Origin: Pseudoalteromonas sp.
GTDB lineage: Bacteria; Pseudomonadota; Gammaproteobacteria; Enterobacterales; Alteromonadaceae
Assembly (NCBI RefSeq): GCF_018402495.1
Contig: NZ_JAGYIU010000004.1
Span: 516,417 to 580,416 of the forward strand
DNA length: 64,000 bases
Direction: 5' to 3'
The translations under genes and the position numbers were made by a program. This document shows, piece after piece, positions 55,283-63,715 of this stretch (positions within the stretch are counted from its first letter, which is position 1; each line of letters opens with the position of its first letter). The notes under the pieces were generated by a model that was given only the letters and a program-made list of their open reading frames with translations, ran no database searches and was not told where the DNA came from.

Positions 55283-56170
55283 TTAATGGTCACGTTCAAT
55301 TAAATAGTTTGCCAATGTCGCTAAATCTGTTGTGTCTGCGTCAATGTTGGCTAATGCTTCATGGGCTTGCTGTATTAAATTTTGTGCTTTATGTTTAGCG
55401 CCTAGCATACCTAATAAAGCGGGGTATGTCGCTTTATTCGCTGCAATATCTGAGCCTTGGGGCTTGCCTAAAATAAGCGTGTCGCCTTCAACATCTAAAA
55501 TATCGTCATGGACTTGAAATGCCAATCCTATAGCATACCCAAAAGTTGATAAATTATCTAAAGTTTGTTGGCTTATATTTGGTGCGCACAGTGCACCTAG
55601 CGTAATCGCACAGTTTATTAAAGCACCGGTTTTTAGTTTATGAATACGTTCTAGTTCATTAACGGTAATCGTTTTACCGGTTGCAGCAATATCGAGCCCT
55701 TGCCCTGCAACCATACCTTGTAACCCTGAGGCATGGGCTAATTCGGCAATCATTTTTAATTGTGCTTCACTTGAGCACTTAAATGTGTGCTTAGCAATTA
55801 GCTCAAACGCTAACGTTTGCAGTGCATCGCCGGCTAAAATAGCTTGTGCTTCACCATATACAATATGACAGGTAGGGCGACCACGACGTAAATCATCATC
55901 ATCCATCGCAGGTAAATCGTCATGCACTAATGAATAACTATGAATGCACTCTATGGCGGCTGCGAGCACATCTAAGTCGCGCTTTTCTGCACCGAAAATT
56001 TTACCTGTGGTGTAAACTAAAAACGGGCGCAGCCTTTTACCGCCATTCATTAAACTATAATGTGTGGCTTCTTTGATTGTGTCGTCGCTTTCAAGAGGTT
56101 GTTCAAAATAAAGGTTGAGGGTATTAGCTACATCATCTTGAGCGAGCTTTATTTGTTCTATTATGCTCAC
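55283..56170 (-). CDS. ispA: Farnesyl diphosphate synthase
   Basis: 295-residue prenyltransferase. The two Asp-rich motifs are LVHDDLPAMDDDDLRRGRP and QVHDDILDVEGD. It condenses IPP with DMAPP and GPP. The start is GTG, 2 nt after the xseB stop, so it is likely translationally coupled. Length and motif type fit the bacterial short-chain class. Confidence 0.96.
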   Translation of the reverse strand: MSIIEQIKLAQDDVANTLNLYFEQPLESDDTIKEATHYSLMNGGKRLRPFLVYTTGKIFGAEKRDLDVLAAAIECIHSYSLVHDDLPAMDDDDLRRGRPTCHIVYGEAQAILAGDALQTLAFELIAKHTFKCSSEAQLKMIAELAHASGLQGMVAGQGLDIAATGKTITVNELERIHKLKTGALINCAITLGALCAPNISQQTLDNLSTFGYAIGLAFQVHDDILDVEGDTLILGKPQGSDIAANKATYPALLGMLGAKHKAQNLIQQAHEALANIDADTTDLATLANYLIERDH

Positions 56171-56172
56171 AA

Positions 56173-56415
56173 TTATTCCATATCGTTATCAAATTGAGTA
56201 AGTGGCGATTTTTCGTCGTTACCCATTAATATCGACACCTTTTGTTCAGCTTGTTGAAGTTTACCAGAAGATGCGTTTGCTAGTGCTATACCGCGTTCAA
56301 ACTGCTTTAAAGACTGCTCAAGCGATAAATCACCTTGTTCCATATCACTGACAATTGCTGTTAGTTCTTCTAATGCTTGTTCGAAACTTAAATTTTCAGG
56401 TTTTTTAGTCGCCAT
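56173..56415 (-). CDS. xseB: Exodeoxyribonuclease VII small subunit
   Basis: 80-residue helical protein: LSFEQALEELTAIVSDMEQGDLSLEQSLKQFERGIALA is the whole-family signature. It partners XseA, which is not in the window. The ATG at 56415 (MATKKPENL) is preferred to a TTG four codons upstream. First gene of the xseB-ispA-dxs operon, divergent from pomA. Confidence 0.95.
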   Translation of the reverse strand: MATKKPENLSFEQALEELTAIVSDMEQGDLSLEQSLKQFERGIALANASSGKLQQAEQKVSILMGNDEKSPLTQFDNDME

Positions 56416-56637
56416 CTTTATTTTCAACTTACATAATAAATTTAGACGCCAATTTTAGGGGGAATGCTAAACTAGGTCAAAGAATGATACGTTTTTTTAA
56501 TAGATAAATGCTGTTAATTGGGTTTTATTACGTTTCTCAGTTATTTTTAAATTATTAACTTTGAACAGTTAGATTGATTACTCATGTTGATCTAAAATAG
56601 GACGAGTCGTCATTTTATCGTTTATCATAAAAATCAC

Positions 56638-56664
56638 TCAAGTATTTCAGTATCTTGCCGATAA
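56638..56664 (+). promoter_or_regulatory. Sigma-28 (FliA) promoter of pomAB
   Basis: TCAAGTAT (56638-56645), an 11-bp spacer and GCCGATAA (56657-56664). The -10 matches the FliA consensus in all eight positions and the -35 matches TAAAGTTT in six of eight. It ends 52 bp before the pomA GTG. Confidence 0.87.
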
Positions 56665-56716
56665 ACAATGAATATCAACGCTTGCGAAGAAAAAATATAA
56701 TACCTTTGGAGGGAAT

Positions 56717-57484
56717 GTGGATTTAGCAACCATTATTGGGATCCTTGGCGCAATTGGCTTGATTGCCATGTCCATGTTTATGAGTAGTAGCGGTGAAATC
56801 GCAATGTTTTACAATACCCCTTCAGTGGTTATTGTATTTGGTGGTTCCCTTTTTATCGTTTTATCCAATTTTACTATGTCGCAATTTTTCGGTATTGGTA
56901 AGGTTTGTGCAAAAGCGTTTATGTTTAAAATTGAACCTCCTGAAGCGTTAATTGAAAAGGCGGTTGAGCTAGCAGATTCTGCCCGTAAAGGCGGGTTTTT
57001 AGCGTTGGAGGAGGCCGAAATTCCCAATCCTTTTATGCGTAAAGGCGTTGATATGCTCGTAGATGGGCATGATGCAGATGTAGTGCGCGCAACATTACAA
57101 AAAGATATTTCCCTCACTACAACTCGTCACGAAATGGGCGCAAGCTTATTCAAATCCTTAGGTGATATCGCCCCCGCAATGGGCATGATAGGTACATTAA
57201 TCGGTTTGGTAGCTATGTTATCAAACATGGATGACCCTAAAGCGATTGGTCCGGCAATGGCGGTCGCGCTATTAACAACATTATACGGTGCATTTTTAGC
57301 AAACGTTGTTGCTATTCCTATTCAGGTAAAACTTGAATTGCGTAAAGACGAAGAGGCCATGAATCAGCGCTTAATTTTAGATGCGGTATTAGGTATTCAA
57401 GATGGTCAAAACCCTAAAGTAATTGAAGGGATTTTGAAAAATTATTTAGCTGAGTCAAAACGCGCAGTAAACACTGAGGAATAA
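56717..57484 (+). CDS. pomA: Flagellar motor stator protein PomA (sodium-type MotA)
   Basis: 255 residues with four membrane helices (about 1-30, 33-55, 150-170, 185-205). The cytoplasmic loop and the FKSLGDIAPAMGMIGTLIGLVAML and AVALLTTLYGAFLAN segments are the MotA/PomA ion-channel helices. The short loop and overall sequence resemble Vibrio PomA. The start is GTG after GGAGGG. pomB starts 2 nt after the stop. Confidence 0.94.
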   Translation: MDLATIIGILGAIGLIAMSMFMSSSGEIAMFYNTPSVVIVFGGSLFIVLSNFTMSQFFGIGKVCAKAFMFKIEPPEALIEKAVELADSARKGGFLALEEAEIPNPFMRKGVDMLVDGHDADVVRATLQKDISLTTTRHEMGASLFKSLGDIAPAMGMIGTLIGLVAMLSNMDDPKAIGPAMAVALLTTLYGAFLANVVAIPIQVKLELRKDEEAMNQRLILDAVLGIQDGQNPKVIEGILKNYLAESKRAVNTEE

Positions 57485-57486
57485 TT

Positions 57487-58407
57487 ATGTCTGATGAAGA
57501 GTGTAAATGCCCCCCCCCAGGGTTACCTGCATGGATGGGGACATTTGCTGATTTAATGTCACTATTAATGTGTTTTTTTGTACTCTTACTCGCGTTTTCT
57601 GAAATGGATGTACTGAAATTTAAACAAATTGCAGGCTCAATGAAGTTTGCTTTTGGTGTACAAAATAAAATAGAAGTAAAAGATATTCCAAAAGGCACCT
57701 CGGTTATTGCTATGGAGTTTACTCCAGGTAAACCAGAGCCTACACCGATTGAAACTATTCAACAGCAAACGGTAGAAATGACCCAGCAAATGCTAGAGTT
57801 TCAGGCTGGTGATGAAAGTTCTGCTGGAGGGCGCCAAGAACAGCGCGGTGAAAAACGAGGAGGCGAGTCAAGCAGTACCTCAGAAGAGGTTGCTGCAGCA
57901 CCTGCAGTCTCTGCTGCCGATCAAGAGCAAATAAACGATTTAGTTAAAAAAATTGCACAACAACTTGAAAAACAAATTATCGACGGTGCTATTGAGCTCG
58001 AATCGTTAGGACAACAAATAATTATCCGTATCAGAGAAAATGGTTCGTTCCCATCCGGCAGTGCATTTTTACAACCGCAGTTTAAACCTATTGTTCAAGA
58101 TATTGGTCGTTTACTAAAAGATGTACCCGGAGAGATCACGGTATCTGGTCACACAGATGATTTTCAAGTATCGAACGAGCTCTACATTAATAATTGGGAT
58201 TTATCATCTAAGCGCGCTGTTGCTGTTGCAAGTGAATTAGAAAAAGTGGCTGGTTTTGATAAAACTCGAATGATGGTTGTGGGGCGGGCAGAAACTAGGC
58301 CTCTAGTGCCAAACGACTCCCGAGAAGATCGCAGACGTAATCGTCGAGTAGAAATATCAATTTTACAAGGTAAGGCAAAAGAATCAGACCCTATTGATAT
58401 TAGATAG
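57487..58407 (+). CDS. pomB: Flagellar motor stator protein PomB (sodium-type MotB)
   Basis: 306 residues. A cytoplasmic N-terminus (KCPPPGLPAWMGT) leads into one membrane helix with the ion-carrying Asp in TFADLMSLLMCFF. A Ser/Glu-rich linker (about 100-145) and an OmpA-like peptidoglycan-binding domain (about 180-300; VSGHTDDFQ, NWDLSSKRAVAVA, RRNRRVEI) follow. It anchors the stator to the cell wall. A run of nine C (57510-57518) spans codons 8-11, a potential slippage site. Confidence 0.94.
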   Translation: MSDEECKCPPPGLPAWMGTFADLMSLLMCFFVLLLAFSEMDVLKFKQIAGSMKFAFGVQNKIEVKDIPKGTSVIAMEFTPGKPEPTPIETIQQQTVEMTQQMLEFQAGDESSAGGRQEQRGEKRGGESSSTSEEVAAAPAVSAADQEQINDLVKKIAQQLEKQIIDGAIELESLGQQIIIRIRENGSFPSGSAFLQPQFKPIVQDIGRLLKDVPGEITVSGHTDDFQVSNELYINNWDLSSKRAVAVASELEKVAGFDKTRMMVVGRAETRPLVPNDSREDRRRNRRVEISILQGKAKESDPIDIR

Positions 58408-58480
58408 AGTTTATTGGTCTTGTTACTTTTTTAGCATAGAATACATATTTGTTAACAGATGTAATTAAGCTGGAGTGAAT

Positions 58481-58555
58481 ATGTATAGTAAGTTTTGTAG
58501 TATGCCAGGTAATGGTAGTGGCGATGATGATGATAAAACGAATTTTACTAAGTAA
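58481..58555 (+). CDS. 24-residue Asp-rich ORF (possible small protein)
   Basis: ORF reading MYSKFCSMPGNGSGDDDDKTNFTK, with GGAG 7 nt before the ATG and a stop 2 nt before the next ATG. The strong ribosome site and tight spacing to the membrane-protein gene suggest it is translated and coupled to it. I recognise no family. The four-Asp run could bind a cation. It could equally be a leader ORF without function as a peptide. Confidence 0.45.
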   Translation: MYSKFCSMPGNGSGDDDDKTNFTK

Positions 58556-58557
58556 CT

Positions 58558-59045
58558 ATGCCTGATTGGTTTGATAAAGTCTTAGAGATTTTAAACAGTA
58601 ACTGGGTGCTTTTTCTGATCCCAGCTATTTTTGCTTTTTATTTACGAAAAGATCTCTGTGCTTTAAGATTTACTTTATTAACGGCTTCTTTTTTCTTTTT
58701 GGTGCTTTAATTCATTCATCGCTCAAAGAGTTTGATGACGGCACTTACATATACCGTTATGTAGTTTGGGCATTAAACGATTTATCTTGGATGGCTTTGA
58801 TTGCTTATTTAGGTATCAAAGATAAAGTTTATTTATGGCAATGCGTACTGGGCCAACTTGTGGTTATTGGCGCCCCCATTCTGCAACTATTTCGTTTAGT
58901 TGACCGTCACCTTTGGGATTTATCCTATAGCACTTACATGTATAAAACTTTGCTGCCACTCATTAATATTGGTACTATTGTAGTATGTTATCTGCCTCTT
59001 TTATATATTTTTGCTAATAAGCGAAATAAAGCTTTAAGCTACTAA
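58558..59045 (+). pseudogene. Integral membrane protein gene split by a one-base frame change
   Basis: The first frame (58558-58710) codes MPDWFDKVLEILNSNWVLFL and on to a stop after 50 codons. The -1 frame continues without a break from the same T-rich spot (about 58690-58700) to 59045, reading FGALIHSSLKEFDDG and then three to four more membrane helices ending NKRNKALSY. Joined, they give a coherent protein of about 162 residues with about five helices. The switch point contains T-TTT-TTC (58689-58695) in the correct phase for a -1 slip. It is either a recent frameshift mutation, a sequencing error, or a programmed frameshift. No family recognised. Confidence 0.6.
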
Positions 59046-59117
59046 CTACAAAAATACCCACCGTTTTAAAATGATATGCTAAACTACTGTTTATATAAAC
59101 AGTGTTAAGGCTTTTTT

Positions 59118-61058
59118 ATGAAACTCTACATTGCAGAAAAACCATCATTGGGGCGCGCTATTGCGGATGCACTGCCTAAACCGCATAAAAAACATGATGG
59201 CTATATTGAAGTTGCTAATGGCGATTGTGTATCTTGGTGTATAGGTCATTTGCTTGAGCAAGCCGAGCCCGACGATTACGATGAGCGTTTTAAAAAGTGG
59301 CAGTTTGAACATTTACCTATTGTGCCTGAACACTGGCAATTAAAAGCTAAAGCAAAAACGCGTAAGCAGCTTACGGTTTTAAAAAAGCTAATCAAACAAG
59401 CAACAACACTTATACATGCTGGCGATCCTGACCGTGAAGGCCAGTTATTAGTTGATGAAGTTATAGAACAAGCAAAAATCAGCCAAGCAAAAAAACAAAA
59501 TATTCAGCGTTTATTGATCAGTGATTTAAACTTAACCGCGGTAAAAAAGTCACTCAATGCTATGCGCTCCAATCATGAATTTATTCCTTTGAGTGTGTCT
59601 GCTCTAGCGCGCTCTCGTGCTGATTGGTTATTTGGTATGAACTTAACGCGAGCATATACATTAGCAGGGCAAAAAGCGGGCTTTGGTAACGTGCTGTCGG
59701 TTGGGCGTGTACAAACACCTATTTTAGGTTTGGTTGTTAATCGTGACAATGAAATCGCAAATTTTGTATCCAAACCATTTTATGAAGTACTTGCTCATCT
59801 TGTTACACCTGAGCAGCAATCATTTACTGCTAAGTGGATACCGAGTAAAGCGTGCGAACCTTATCAAGATGAAGAGGGCAGAGTACTTAATAAAGCCTTA
59901 GCCGAAAATGTGACTTCACGCATTGCTAATCAGCCCGCAAATGTAACAGCACTTGAGCAAAAGCAAAAAAAACAAACCGCGCCGCTTCCTTATAACTTAT
60001 CTGCTTTACAAATAGATGCTGCTAAAGCTTTTGGGATGCCAGCACAAAAAGTGCTCGATATTTGCCAGGTTTTATATGAGCGCCATAAGCTTATTACCTA
60101 TCCACGTTCAGATAATCGTTATTTACCTAAAGATCATCACCAAGATGCACCCGCTATTTTAAAAGCGATAGCCGCAAATGGTGGGCAGTTAGTAGAGTTA
60201 GTGAATAAGGCAAATGCTAAACAACGTAGTAAATGTTTTAACGACGCAAAAGTGGCCGCCCACCACGCTATTGTACCAACCGCTAAACAGTTAAACAGCG
60301 TGAGTTTAGCAAGTGATGAGGTAAAAATTTATCAGTTAATAAGTAGACATTATTTAATTCAGTTTTATCCTGACTATATATACAACGAAACCAACGTAGA
60401 GTTAATTATCGCGGGTGGTTTATTTAAAGCGAATGCAAAGCAAGATGTAAGCTTAGGATTTAAATCGCTTATGGGTAAGTCAGAACTTAAAGAAGATGCG
60501 ACATTGCCTCACTTAGAAAAAGGCATGGCACTGTTATGTACTAAAGGTGAAGTTGTAGAGAAGCATACCTCTCCTCCGGCTCATTTTACTGATGCAAGCT
60601 TACTTGCTGCCATGACGGGAATTAGCCGTTATGTAAAAGATCCGCAAATCAAAAAAATATTAAAAGAGACAGATGGCCTCGGTACAGAAGCAACGCGTGC
60701 AGGCATTATTGAGCTGTTATTTAAACGTCGCTTTTTAAAACGTGAGGGAAAAGCAATTAAAGCAACTGAAACAGGTCTGGCATTAATTAGTGTATTACCA
60801 GTGGGATTATCAAGCCCCGACTTAACTGCAAAATGGGAGTCGAGTTTAGGTGATATTGCACAGCAAGCAATGAGTTATCAGCAGTTTATACAACCTTTAT
60901 TAGCCGATTTAACTAATTTTGTAAGCCAAGCGGCGAACTGTAATAGCCAGGCATTTGCACTGTTACCTAAAACGTCACCTAAAAAGCGCTTTGCCAAACG
61001 TACAAAAAAAGCGCCGTATAAAAAGTCGAGTTATAAAAAAAGCCCTGCGGTAAATTAA
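59118..61058 (+). CDS. topB: DNA topoisomerase III
   Basis: 646 residues. The Toprim acids are in EKPSLGRAIADAL and HAGDPDREGQLLVDEV; the catalytic Tyr is in LITYPRSDNRYLP. Type IA topoisomerase that decatenates single-stranded DNA. The C-terminus ends with a Lys-rich tail (KKRFAKRTKKAPYKKSSYKK) in place of long zinc-finger extensions. AAGG precedes the ATG. Single gene, its stop lying inside the terminator of the opposing gene. Confidence 0.96.
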   Translation: MKLYIAEKPSLGRAIADALPKPHKKHDGYIEVANGDCVSWCIGHLLEQAEPDDYDERFKKWQFEHLPIVPEHWQLKAKAKTRKQLTVLKKLIKQATTLIHAGDPDREGQLLVDEVIEQAKISQAKKQNIQRLLISDLNLTAVKKSLNAMRSNHEFIPLSVSALARSRADWLFGMNLTRAYTLAGQKAGFGNVLSVGRVQTPILGLVVNRDNEIANFVSKPFYEVLAHLVTPEQQSFTAKWIPSKACEPYQDEEGRVLNKALAENVTSRIANQPANVTALEQKQKKQTAPLPYNLSALQIDAAKAFGMPAQKVLDICQVLYERHKLITYPRSDNRYLPKDHHQDAPAILKAIAANGGQLVELVNKANAKQRSKCFNDAKVAAHHAIVPTAKQLNSVSLASDEVKIYQLISRHYLIQFYPDYIYNETNVELIIAGGLFKANAKQDVSLGFKSLMGKSELKEDATLPHLEKGMALLCTKGEVVEKHTSPPAHFTDASLLAAMTGISRYVKDPQIKKILKETDGLGTEATRAGIIELLFKRRFLKREGKAIKATETGLALISVLPVGLSSPDLTAKWESSLGDIAQQAMSYQQFIQPLLADLTNFVSQAANCNSQAFALLPKTSPKKRFAKRTKKAPYKKSSYKKSPAVN

Positions 61059-61069
61059 TCGCAGGGCTT
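61040..61069 (-). terminator. Terminator of the M20 amidohydrolase gene, overlapping the topB stop
   Basis: 10-bp stem AAGCCCTGCG/CGCAGGGCTT with a 10-nt loop, followed on the minus strand by T7. It contains the topB stop codon. Confidence 0.82.
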
Positions 61070-61086
61070 AAATATAGCGTTGAAAG

Positions 61087-62397
61087 TTACTGATTGAATA
61101 ATGCTACAGCAGCATTACTCATTGCTTTAATTCCGGTAGGTAGTGCCACTTTATAATCGGGGGCAAACTTACTCGAATGTAATGAAGGTAGTGTTTTATT
61201 ATTTTTCATTGCCTCGGCATATTTTGTTTGGTTAACGCCACCTAGCCAAAATAAGGTGATAGGAATATTTTCGCCGGTGCGTCCATATAATCCAAAGTCC
61301 TCTCCGGCCATCACAGCTTGTGTATCAAGTACGTTTATATCGCCTATCGCATTTTTTATAGCGCTTCGGACAATGCTAGTTTGTGCTGGATTATTAAAAG
61401 TTGATGGGATTGATTCATCTTCATGAACTTTTACGACAGGGTAGAGTGACTCCTCAAGCCCTGCACTTTGCGCTATGCCTGCAGTAATACGTTTAATGGC
61501 TGCTATTTGTGCGTTACGTACATCTGGATTGTAGCTACGTAAAGTAAGTTGTAGCTTAACCTCGTCAGAAATAACATTATGTTTAGAACCGCCATGAATG
61601 GAACCGACCGTTATCACTGAAGGTTCAAGTGGAGAAAGCTCCCGGCTAGTAATGGTTTGTAGTGCCAGTATTGTTCGCGCTGCGATAATCACAGGATCAA
61701 TAGTTGTATGCGGATAAGCACCATGGCCACCTTTGCCTTTTATACTAATATCAACCGAGTCAACGCTTGCCATTGTATATTCGTTTTTCATGGCAACTTT
61801 GCCTGCCGGAACGCTGGCGCTCACATGTAGTGCAATAATATGATCTGGTTTAGCGAACTTTTTAAATAAACCTTCTTTGAGCATGGCCTTTGCACCAGCA
61901 CCAACTTCTTCTGCAGGTTGTGCAACCATCATAAGTGTACCTTGCCATTGGTCTTTATGTTTTAAAAGTTGTTCAGCAGTGCCAATAAAAGAACTCATAT
62001 GAATATCATGGCCACAGCCATGCATAACACCAACCTCGTTACCTTGGTTATTTATTGTGGTCACAGTTGATGCGTAAGCTTTACCTGTTTGTTCCGTTAT
62101 CGGTAAACCATCAGTATCCGTTCTAATCATAACAGTAGGGCCGTGGCCATTTTTATAAATTCCGACTACACCAAAACCACCTACATTATCGGTTACGTCA
62201 AACCCCAATTTCTGAAGTCGTTCAGCGATTTTTTTACCTGTTTGCTTTTCCTTATATGACAATTCAGGTGATTGATGTAGGTCTAAGTAAAGTTTTTCTA
62301 TTGCCGGCATGCTGGTATCAAGATCCAACTTAAGTGCTTGCGCATTTAATAATGGGCTGACTAATAAACACAATGCACTTACATACGCTAATTTCAT
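61087..62397 (-). CDS. Secreted M20-family amidohydrolase
   Basis: 436 residues with a signal peptide (KLAYVSALCLLVSPLLNAQA). Metal-binding motifs of M20D enzymes are visible: VMHGCGHDIHMSS, AQPAEEVGAGAKAML and MAGEDFGLYG, plus the dimerisation insert KGKGGHGAYPHTTIDPV. Relatives hydrolyse N-acyl amino acids (hippurate, IAA conjugates, acetylated peptides). The substrate is unknown; the periplasmic location suggests nutrient scavenging with the other secreted peptidases. AGGGAAA precedes the ATG. Confidence 0.91.
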   Translation of the reverse strand: MKLAYVSALCLLVSPLLNAQALKLDLDTSMPAIEKLYLDLHQSPELSYKEKQTGKKIAERLQKLGFDVTDNVGGFGVVGIYKNGHGPTVMIRTDTDGLPITEQTGKAYASTVTTINNQGNEVGVMHGCGHDIHMSSFIGTAEQLLKHKDQWQGTLMMVAQPAEEVGAGAKAMLKEGLFKKFAKPDHIIALHVSASVPAGKVAMKNEYTMASVDSVDISIKGKGGHGAYPHTTIDPVIIAARTILALQTITSRELSPLEPSVITVGSIHGGSKHNVISDEVKLQLTLRSYNPDVRNAQIAAIKRITAGIAQSAGLEESLYPVVKVHEDESIPSTFNNPAQTSIVRSAIKNAIGDINVLDTQAVMAGEDFGLYGRTGENIPITLFWLGGVNQTKYAEAMKNNKTLPSLHSSKFAPDYKVALPTGIKAMSNAAVALFNQ

Positions 62398-62506
62398 ATT
62401 TCCCTCACTACCTTCTATTGTATTTAAATGATTTAAACAGATGACTTGTAATTATTATCTTCATCACCATATAAAAACCTAAATAGATGAACATGGCAAT
62501 AATTCA

Positions 62507-63364
62507 ATGAGCAATATAGTTAGTCTTAACGCACAAAACTTTCAGCAAGTATTAGGTGAAACATCACAACAAAAGTTAGTACTACTTAACTTTTTTTCTC
62601 CACAAAGCCCAGAGTGTATTAGCCAAGCAGCTATTTTAGATAAGTTATCTGCTGAATACAGCAACTATATAGTAGTCGCAAACTTAGACTGCGATGCAGA
62701 GCAGGCACTTGCCTCTCAACTTGCCCAACAAGTTGGATTGCAAACCTTACCTACTTTAGTGTTATTAAAAGACTCAGCCCCTGTTGACGTATTAGCGGGT
62801 GCTCAAACAGAAAGCCAAGTTCGTGATGCATTATCTAAACATTTACCAGCTCAACAAGACTTATTATTAGAGCAGGCTAAGCAAGCACTGATTAATAGCG
62901 ACTTAAATGTCGCATTCAATTACGCAAAACAAGCGTATGAAATTGATAGCGGTAATGCGCGGATTAAATTAGTGCTTGCAGATATATGTATCCAAATTCA
63001 TAAACTCGATGAAGCCGCTGCGTTAATAGAAACAATAGATGAACAAGAGCAAGATGCATACTTTAATAATATTAAGGCAAAATGTGAGGCTGCATTAGAG
63101 GCCACCGATTCACCGCAGATAAAAGAACTTCAAGAAAAGGTAGCTAAACATCCAAATGAACTTGATTTGCAAATGCAGCTAAGTAACCTTTTAAATGAAG
63201 CGGGAAGGAAAGAAGAGGCATTAGAAGCACTCTTTACTATCCTTAAAAAGGATCTTAACTATGATGAAGCCAAACCAAACTTCTTAGCAATAATCGCCTC
63301 TTTACCTGACGGCGATGCATTAGCCGCTAAATATCGCCGCAAGCTCTATAGTATTTTATATTAA
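62507..63364 (+). CDS. cnoX: Thioredoxin-TPR chaperedoxin CnoX (YbbN)
   Basis: 285 residues. An N-terminal thioredoxin fold (about 5-110) has SPEC in place of CGPC, keeping only the second Cys, as in E. coli CnoX (SQHC). The C-terminal half (about 115-285) is built of TPR-like helices (LLEQAKQALINSDLNVAFNYAKQAYEID). CnoX protects proteins from oxidative aggregation and hands them to GroEL and DnaK. No redox-active CxxC, so not a thioredoxin. The ribosome site is weak. Confidence 0.92.
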   Translation: MSNIVSLNAQNFQQVLGETSQQKLVLLNFFSPQSPECISQAAILDKLSAEYSNYIVVANLDCDAEQALASQLAQQVGLQTLPTLVLLKDSAPVDVLAGAQTESQVRDALSKHLPAQQDLLLEQAKQALINSDLNVAFNYAKQAYEIDSGNARIKLVLADICIQIHKLDEAAALIETIDEQEQDAYFNNIKAKCEAALEATDSPQIKELQEKVAKHPNELDLQMQLSNLLNEAGRKEEALEALFTILKKDLNYDEAKPNFLAIIASLPDGDALAAKYRRKLYSILY

Positions 63365-63384
63365 CGGCTAATTAGAACCTTTAT

Positions 63385-63412
63385 AAAAGCATCTAACTAA
63401 AGATGCTTTTTT
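63385..63412 (+). terminator. Terminator of cnoX
   Basis: 10-bp stem AAAAGCATCT/AGATGCTTTT, loop AACTAA, then TT; 21 nt after the stop. Confidence 0.85.
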
Positions 63413-63445
63413 GTTTCTACATTTAAAAAGAGGATAAATGCAGGG

Positions 63446-63469
63446 TTATCCACAGGGTTTTGTGGGTAA
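63446..63469. promoter_or_regulatory. DnaA-box pair upstream of the rRNA operon
   Basis: TTATCCACA (63446-63454, plus strand) matches the DnaA box consensus exactly. TTACCCACA on the minus strand (63461-63469) differs at one position. They are inverted, 6 bp apart, about 65 bp upstream of the first rRNA promoter. Confidence 0.6.
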
Positions 63470-63533
63470 CATGTGTGTCTAGGTAGGGTATCTTTGGGGT
63501 AAAAATTAAATGCAAAAAAGCCTTTAAAAACGC

Positions 63534-63561
63534 TTGCGTTAAAATCGATTCGCCCTATAAT
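63534..63561 (+). promoter_or_regulatory. rRNA operon promoter P1
   Basis: TTGCGT (63534-63539), 16-bp spacer, TATAAT (63556-63561), followed by the GC-rich discriminator GCGACCCC, typical of growth-rate- and ppGpp-controlled rRNA promoters. Confidence 0.85.
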
Positions 63562-63681
63562 GCGACCCCACTGAGACGGCAGGCGCGACGCGCAGCGGGC
63601 AACGCTTAGCGAGGCAAGAGTCACTCAGGGTGTTAAGTAAAACTTAATTCTGAAAACTTTCAAGTTTAACAAAATTAAGTG

Positions 63682-63709
63682 TTGACAAAAAAATAGGAAA
63701 GCGTAATAT
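63682..63709 (+). promoter_or_regulatory. rRNA operon promoter P2
   Basis: TTGACA (63682-63687), 16-bp spacer, TAATAT (63704-63709), discriminator GCGCAGCCC, preceded by an AT-rich stretch resembling an UP element. It lies 148 bp downstream of P1. Confidence 0.88.
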
Positions 63710-63715
63710 GCGCAG

